From Tridacna crocea (Eukaryota > Mollusca > Bivalvia > Cardiida > Cardiidae), in contig OX031059.1 in the NCBI GenBank assembly GCA_943736015.1, forward strand, positions 47,937,159-48,001,158: a stretch of 64,000 nt of DNA, in the 5' to 3' direction. Below the pieces are notes generated by a model. The model was not told the origin of the DNA, ran no database searches, and saw nothing but the letters and a program-made list of their open reading frames with translations. Below, one piece after another: positions 61,001 through 64,000 of this stretch (its first letter is position 1; each line of letters starts with the position of its first letter). The position numbers and the translations under genes are program-made.

Positions 61001-63881
61001 GCTGACATCGCAAAGGAAGGTAACATAAACATTAGCTTCAGTCTTCACACGAATCTAAACTTTCCGGAACTGTTCTCTGAAACTGCGATATGTAAACAAT
61101 GTAGGTTTCGGTTAACAGACGAAGCATGTCCATTTAAAAAGTATTTGATACACATTTCCCACAAAAGAAACTGAATTTGTACCTGCATTGAGAATCAGAT
61201 GAAAACATTACCTTTGTTTTACAGTTAAAACCAACACCGACATCATGCACCAAATCGACCCGATCAAGATGATCATCTATTACTGCTACATGTAGGGCTG
61301 TTAGTCCATACTAAAATTTGACGGAGGAAGAAAAGCACTGAGAGTTTGAGATCATCAAGAGTGAGCAGCAACATCTAATTTCTAAGAAGGTGAGTTAAAG
61401 CACTAAATTTTTACTGCACATTAGTTTAGTAGGATTGTTCATGAAAATAAAACTGCGTTAGAGGTACTCTTTTTTTCTGTGTATTTGAAGACGCTATGAC
61501 AGGAAGAGCACATGTAGTTGAAATCAGAATAGACTCTATATACGAAAATATACAATGCAAAGGTGAAACCTTTGCTATCAAATTGCGAGGGTTATATTTG
61601 AACCTTTTGGACAGAAATTGCATGGACTGTAACATTTTTACAGTAGGCTGCGCTTTTATAGAAGCATCACTTGTTTCGCAGCAAAATCGCGAGTTCAAGG
61701 AGATTTAAAAGGATTTGGTTTGGGTAAAATTTTGAAACAAAAGAACACCAATTGTTCTTCAGAGCAAAAATTCAAACTTGAACAGCATTCAATCTTTATT
61801 ACACTTTAAAGATGTGAATTTACAGCAGTCACCTTTTGTACTTCGAATATTAACATTTAAGGTATATACAGAACAGTTTTCTTAAGATGGAGAAAAAACC
61901 ATATGACTTGAAGAAGAGAAGATACATAAATGACGTTTAGACCTTATTTCTGGCATTCATGTCCACGCCAAGATGCTTTAGTTTATTGAGAACGCTGCTA
62001 TCTAAGCCTTCTGTTGCCATGTGAACACAGGTGTCACCTTTCTTTGAAATAGAATAAGAACGCTTAATAACAATAATAATAATAATAATAATGATAGTAA
62101 TGATAATAAATTGTTTGAGTTTTGATAAAACAGCAGAGAGAGTATATCGATATCCCAGTATAGTTTTGCAAAGTTTTAGACACTTAGACTTAGTATTCTT
62201 TTTTCAATTCTATACACAAATTTGAACAATAATCTATTTCTCATCGAGACATTCAAATACAAAGCAAAGACCCTAGACAAAAACGACTGTGACATAAGTG
62301 ATTGAAAGCCAAAAAAACTATCTTTTTCAAAAGCTACAATACAGTGCATGTTTTTTTTTAAATGTTATACTTACGCAATGAAGCATCTAATACGTACACT
62401 ATTATGGAGACTAAAATTAGCTTTCATGCTGTGTAGAGTTTCCAATCCTTCAAGGACACCCTCCTCTGTCAAGATATGAACAAGTGCATCGCCTTCCTGT
62501 TAAATATGTAGAACAGGAAACAAGAAGGCCGTGATGGCCCCGTATCACTCCACTGGCCATTAACTCTTTACCACACAATCCTGAGATTTAACGACCGTGA
62601 AAGAGAATGCTATTGAAAATATCATGGGAAAAGGAGCAAATGGTTGTGACAAACATTATTATCTTTTCCAAAAAGTTTCCTTATCAAAGACAGATATTAT
62701 CATTTAAGCCACACTGAATTTGTCGTCTGCAATGACTCTTAACTTGCACCAGTACAAAACAGAATTATCGTTTGGTAACGACATAACTCAAAAAGAGTCT
62801 GTATGGCAACAAGCTAACAGAAAAAAATAGCAAAGCCCTGGATTTCTTAGCAAAGATTACATCGGTGAATACATGCATTTTTTTTTCAATGGCATGAATG
62901 GTAAAGCTCTTGGACAAATAGCTAAATGCTAGAAACTTACTATATTATAGATATTCCATTCATTTATGCATAATTTTTAGCATCAATATATATCATTGTC
63001 CCAGAATTTTCTATCCAAAAACCCTGACACCAATCATGCAATAGTTAAATTTGATAATCAAAGGAGAAATATAGTATTAAACAATATATGTTTTATCAGG
63101 AGCTGTTTCAATTGATCTAATAAGCCATTTCGACTACTTAGTATTGAAAGATTTTTAAAAGTTTTCTCTAATTAAGCATTTGTAAAAAAAAATCAAACCC
63201 CATAAGGCTTTATTTCTAATAAACTTGCTACATTTCTAGTAAATGAAGCTACCTGCTAAATTTGTTAAAACTTAAAAGTAGAGCTTTCTGCTAAAATCCA
63301 GAAAATGCTTTTATTTTTCAATTTATGAACCAACGATAAACTTGTAGACCCCGAGACTATAAATGGAACAAATGGAATACTCTTGATAGAGATCGTTGAT
63401 ATGATGCAGCATGCAAAATTTGTTAGGCCTACGCCTTACTGTTAGGACAAAAACTATTTCTGAAGTTTTCACTGTTTATCAACATTAAAGATTTTTTAAC
63501 CCTAGGGTTGGACCGATTTTGACTCCAATGCTATAATTTGAATAGTACTCGTGTAAACTCGCAGAAAGGTCGATTCCGCGAACTTATCAATCATCACTCG
63601 TAAGTAAATTAAAGTGAATGCAGAAAGTAACACCCTAAAACTCGCTATTGCAATAAAATCGTCTCCTTGTTTGACATCAAACGCCAGATGGAATCTCGCC
63701 GAGGTCATTAACAAAGGCAGGTACAAGTGTAAATGAAGATTTCATTTGACCAATCGTTAATCTTGATTAAAAAAACACTCACTTTGTTGAGTCTGTTAAG
63801 TTGAGCACCATTTCTGATAAGTGTTTTACAGGTCAAGTGGTCTTCATTTAAAACGGCGTAGTAAAGGGGGTAAACATCTAA
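45516..63881 (-). CDS. Ankyrin-repeat/ZU5/UPA protein, 3' part of a large spliced gene (5' end outside window)
   Basis: Eighteen exons join in frame to give about 864 codons ending at TAA 45518-45516. Order: 12 phase-0 exons, 11 with ankyrin repeats (consensus G-TPLHLAA...GHxxxVxxLLxxGA); a linker exon; two beta-rich exons of unclear fold; a ZU5 domain (exons at 52178 and 50911, with GANGGTILSD, RLEIPAGAF, VTSLGP); and a UPA domain in the last exon (YFVKISGNLQ, YKFQSFYLKEL). ANK-ZU5-UPA is the core of ankyrins, and the ZU5-UPA part is shared with PIDD and UNC5, where it packs into a supramodule that holds a death domain. No death domain follows here; the protein ends TVEEGQTEEQFVTSLP and 13 more residues. 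It probably serves as a cytoplasmic scaffold. Introns are full of MITEs. The exon chain is well supported; the functional label is by analogy. Confidence 0.82.
46795..47016 (+). mobile_element. Family A/B-like MITE, degraded
   Basis: Core GTTGCTCCTAATGATTGG no longer pairs; GGTAATGGGTTAA end. Intronic. Confidence 0.55.
48411..49735 (+). mobile_element. Decayed mariner-type transposon with long terminal inverted repeats
   Basis: 1325 bp flanked by TA on both sides (48409-48410 and 49736-49737). The ends are CGAGGGGTGTTCGAAAAG and its inverse. Similarity between the ends continues for ~190-200 bp (left to ~48605, right from ~49540), including GTCACTATAGCAACGTCAAG and its inverse. Between them a broken + strand frame retains mariner transposase remnants: LYDPKTSKTVL at ~48815, LHHNND at ~49195 and YPPYSPD at 49273-49293. 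No intact transposase. It interrupts a ~140-bp tandem repeat array. Confidence 0.88.
49937..49974. repeat. 38-bp exact duplicate, copy 1
   Basis: AAATAGGTTCACAGGTAAAA and the next 18 bases are identical at 51828-51865. Confidence 0.85.
50911..51179 (-). CDS. ZU5 domain, second exon
   Basis: A 269-bp exon, acceptor TTTCTTTCACAG, donor AT|GTGAGT. It reads ILKTDNLERFGGDCVF, then VINVTSLGPQPDKNIRIQ and, at its end, VQFTVSHLSM. The LGP turn and the W-containing strand near the end are ZU5 features. The HLS at 50913-50921 sits at the ZU5-UPA junction. Confidence 0.8.
51207..51255. repeat. ATTC tetranucleotide microsatellite
   Basis: About 12 units, 28 bases upstream of the ZU5 exon start on the minus strand. 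Confidence 0.95.
51277..51456 (-). mobile_element. Family A MITE, left arm deleted
   Basis: GAAACTTGTTTTGG joins directly to CTACCAGCATTTTC. Both TTAA ends present. Confidence 0.8.
51828..51865. repeat. 38-bp exact duplicate, copy 2
   Basis: Same 38 bases as 49937-49974. No MITE landmark at either copy. Confidence 0.85.
52178..52369 (-). CDS. ZU5 domain, first exon
   Basis: A 192-bp phase-0 exon, acceptor ATGTATCAG. It reads VPLFLGKVPLEKGTIHKF, then GANGGTILSD and RLEIPAGAFKQETELKFQ, the start of a ZU5 domain. The donor CAG|GTGCCT is not optimal, but the join to the next exon gives a continuous ZU5 core. A stronger GTAAGA donor 83 bases further downstream would break the frame. Confidence 0.75.
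52855..53008 (-). CDS. Exon of an unresolved beta-rich domain, part 2
   Basis: A 154-bp exon, acceptor GTTTTATTTCAG, donor GGG|GTAATG. It completes a Ser codon and reads DVYEIRVLNLNVPCTMLI and on to FTTSEERG. Alternating hydrophobic residues suggest beta strands. Confidence 0.65.
53234..53349. mobile_element. Family I inverted-repeat element
   Basis: Arms TTGCACGGTCAGGTGGCAGG and the approximate inverse CCCCGGCCACATGACCGT; intronic. Confidence 0.65.
54204..54383 (-). CDS. Exon of an unresolved beta-rich domain, part 1
   Basis: A 180-bp exon, acceptor CATCTTTCAG, reading EIDYQSRIVSSGVATEF and on to SGLEEIL. The donor CTAAG|GTTCGA is weak, but it is the only one that restores frame with both neighbours (Gly and Ser split codons). 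With the next exon it could be a diverged first ZU5 domain, since ankyrin and PIDD carry two; I cannot confirm this. Confidence 0.6.
54717..54944 (-). mobile_element. Family A MITE, ends mutated
   Basis: CTTTAACAAACGACAAAAT to GGTAAAAGGTCAA; perfect hairpin around GCTGGTTACCAGC. Confidence 0.83.
55064..55170 (-). CDS. Linker exon after the ankyrin repeats
   Basis: A 107-bp exon with acceptor TTGTTTTCAG and donor ACCGG|GTAATG. It enters at phase 0 and leaves two bases of a Gly codon. It encodes NDLFPSTYRLRGEIKRLV and then HKRMQEANAHSSSLNKT, a basic, probably helical segment. Found by requiring frame between the neighbouring exons; both splice sites are strong. Confidence 0.7.
55428..55526 (-). 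CDS. ANK exon 12, last ankyrin repeat
   Basis: A 99-bp phase-0 exon, ELKTPLHLAGEHGRGEAM to NPSIKDK. Acceptor TTTTTCTTCAG, donor AAG|GTAAAT. The next intron ends at the linker exon. Confidence 0.85.
55665..55890 (+). mobile_element. Family B MITE
   Basis: TCAACCCTTTACTCCATAGA to GGTAAAAGTTCAA; core GCTCGTAACGAGC. Both TTAA ends have changed to TCAA. Confidence 0.83.
55920..56147 (-). mobile_element. Family B MITE, opposite orientation to its neighbour
   Basis: TTAACCCTGTACCCCATAAG to AGTAAAGGGTTAA. Only ~30 bp from the previous copy. Confidence 0.86.
56294..56392 (-). CDS. ANK exon 11 of those visible
   Basis: A 99-bp phase-0 exon, NGNTAVHIAAMGGSHETI to SMDIQNK. Acceptor ATTATTTCAG, donor AAG|GTATAC. 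Confidence 0.85.
56930..57028 (-). CDS. ANK exon 10 of those visible
   Basis: A 99-bp phase-0 exon, EGRTPLHFACEQGMMDTI to DLHAMDE. Acceptor TAACCATAG, donor GAG|GTAACT. A long ORF on the opposite strand overlaps its edge by chance. Confidence 0.85.
57333..57597. mobile_element. Family C hairpin MITE, intronic
   Basis: GGCCTACAACACGCAAACAA left and TTTTCACGTGTTGAAGGCC right; two GATC-type hairpins. Confidence 0.8.
57729..57833 (-). CDS. ANK exon 9 of those visible (35 codons)
   Basis: A 105-bp phase-0 exon, DGRQPLHYAAQEGHYLLL to VDINCRDT, two residues longer than the standard unit. Acceptor AATTTCAG, donor ACG|GTACAA. Confidence 0.85.
58333..58431 (-). CDS. ANK exon 8 of those visible
   Basis: A 99-bp phase-0 exon, FGRTPLHYAAHTGSVDDL to ITEIDD. 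Acceptor TTTCTATAG, donor GAT|GTATGT. One of the most canonical repeats in the array. Confidence 0.85.
58988..59086 (-). CDS. ANK exon 7 of those visible
   Basis: A 99-bp phase-0 exon, DGETVFHLAVFFSMTDWF to DRNCKDK. Acceptor ATCATACAG, donor AAG|GTACGG. Confidence 0.8.
59580..59800. repeat. MITE fragment followed by a retrotransposon tail
   Basis: TTGAAATTTGTTTTGGAAAG at 59646 is from family A. CAATAAAGAATCTATATATC followed by TATC repeats at 59767-59795 looks like a LINE 3' end. Confidence 0.45.
60113..60211 (-). CDS. ANK exon 6 of those visible
   Basis: A 99-bp phase-0 exon, LGMSPLHLALLYERSDIF to NIDQPND. Acceptor TTTCCATAG, donor GAT|GTAGGT. A canonical SPLHLAL repeat. Confidence 0.8.
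60638..60727 (-). CDS. Atypical 30-codon exon inside the ANK array
   Basis: A 90-bp phase-0 exon with strong borders (ACTTTCAG and AAG|GTATTC). It encodes DYKRGATDLSVCNS and then HWPPKDIEKQDFWKIK. The TPLHLAA helix is absent (ATDLSV instead) and a WPP turn is present, so it is either a strongly diverged repeat or a short insert between repeats. Confidence 0.6.
61212..61310 (-). CDS. ANK exon 4 of those visible
   Basis: A 99-bp phase-0 exon, YGLTALHVAVIDDHLDRV to FNCKTK. Acceptor AAATTTTAG, donor AAG|GTAATG. A clear TALHVAV ankyrin helix 1. Confidence 0.8.
61943..62041 (-). CDS. ANK exon 3 of those visible
   Basis: A 99-bp exon, KGDTCVHMATEGLDSSV to MNARNK. The acceptor is a weaker TTTCAAAG and the donor AAG|GTCTAA is also weak. 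Frame and length match its neighbours, which supports the call. Confidence 0.7.
62066..62106. repeat. AAT trinucleotide microsatellite
   Basis: About eight units with GATAGT interruptions, 25 bases upstream of the visible ANK exon 3 acceptor. Confidence 0.9.
62398..62496 (-). CDS. ANK exon 2 of those visible
   Basis: A 99-bp phase-0 exon, EGDALVHILTEEGVLEGL to NFSLHNS. Acceptor TTTAACAG, donor AGT|GTACGT. Divergent repeat (ALVHIL). Confidence 0.75.
62522..62558 (-). repeat. Solo terminus of a pearl/HINE-like element
   Basis: AGGCCGTGATGGCC hairpin followed by ATCACTCCACTGGCC, the inverse of the end at 2190-2222. No core units attached. Confidence 0.6.
62562..62790 (+). mobile_element. Family A MITE, degraded hairpin
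   Basis: TTAACTCTTTACCACACAAT start; TCGTTTGGTAACGACATAA end. Confidence 0.68.
62800..63780. other. Intron of the ANK-ZU5-UPA gene, nothing recognised
   Basis: AT-rich. A repeated degenerate TTTCTAGTAAATGAAGCTACC-like motif around 63170-63300 may be a minor tandem repeat. No exon seen. Confidence 0.4.
63783..63881 (-). CDS. ANK exon 1 of those visible
   Basis: A 99-bp phase-0 exon with acceptor CTTTTTAG and donor AAA|GTGAGT. It reads LDVYPLYYAVLNEDHLT and then a helix ending RNGAQLNRLNK, a divergent ankyrin repeat (PLYYAV in place of PLHLAA). Confidence 0.75.
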
Positions 63882-64000
63882 CTAAAAAGCAAAATACAAA
63901 ATAATAAAATGTGAGTGAGCATATACTCTTAAATTAGTTTCTAGTTCCTTCATCAATTTCTTCCAGAAGAGGACACACAATTTTGTGGGTATTACAATAG

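Overview
The window is eukaryotic genomic DNA, very probably from a bivalve mollusc, and a heterodont clam or mussel is the best guess. The evidence is long introns with GT-AG borders, animal-specific domains (CABIT, RASSF-type RA, ankyrin/ZU5/UPA), and repeat families I associate with bivalves: pearl/HINE-like elements with ~160-bp core units and a CCGT microsatellite, and GATCAGCCTG-type hairpin MITEs. The species call is from memory, not from a search. There are no bacterial operons, CRISPR arrays or rRNA genes.

Three host genes can be modelled, all on the minus strand. (1) 7569-8574 is an uninterrupted 334-codon exon with an N-terminal Ras-association domain and a RASSF7-10-like tail. (2) 16761-21948 is a three-exon gene whose joins keep frame and give a 930-residue CABIT protein related to GAREM/THEMIS. 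(3) 45516-63881 is the 3' part of a large gene: 12 phase-0 exons, 11 of them about one ankyrin repeat each (mostly exactly 99 bp), then exons for an unresolved beta-rich region, a ZU5 domain and a terminal UPA domain, with no death domain before the stop. Its 5' end lies beyond base 64000.

Most of the rest is transposon-derived. The dominant component is a group of roughly 230-bp elements with TTAACCC...GGGTTAA ends and a nearly perfect central hairpin of about 70 bp. Two main classes occur: family A, with a GCTGGTNACCAGC core, and family B, with a GCTCGTNACGAGC core. Paralogous filled and empty sites in a duplicated 2.6-kb segment (2324-4880 and 11968-14715) show insertion at TTAA, which points to piggyBac-like MITEs. 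Other content: a GATCAGCCTG hairpin MITE family (C) with a second element nested in one copy, a pearl/HINE-like element (526-2226), two further tandem-repeat blocks (9090-10140, 47213-50400), a decayed mariner with ~200-bp terminal inverted repeats inside the last block, a 5'-truncated LINE (41726-43490), small hairpin families and microsatellites.

The three genes are not an operon and nothing shows that they act together. They fall in signalling or scaffold classes (Ras effector-like, CABIT adaptor, ankyrin/ZU5/UPA scaffold). I see no convincing new multi-gene system. The most noteworthy items are the TTAA MITEs with their filled/empty sites, the ANK-ZU5-UPA gene with its regular exons, and the long-TIR mariner.
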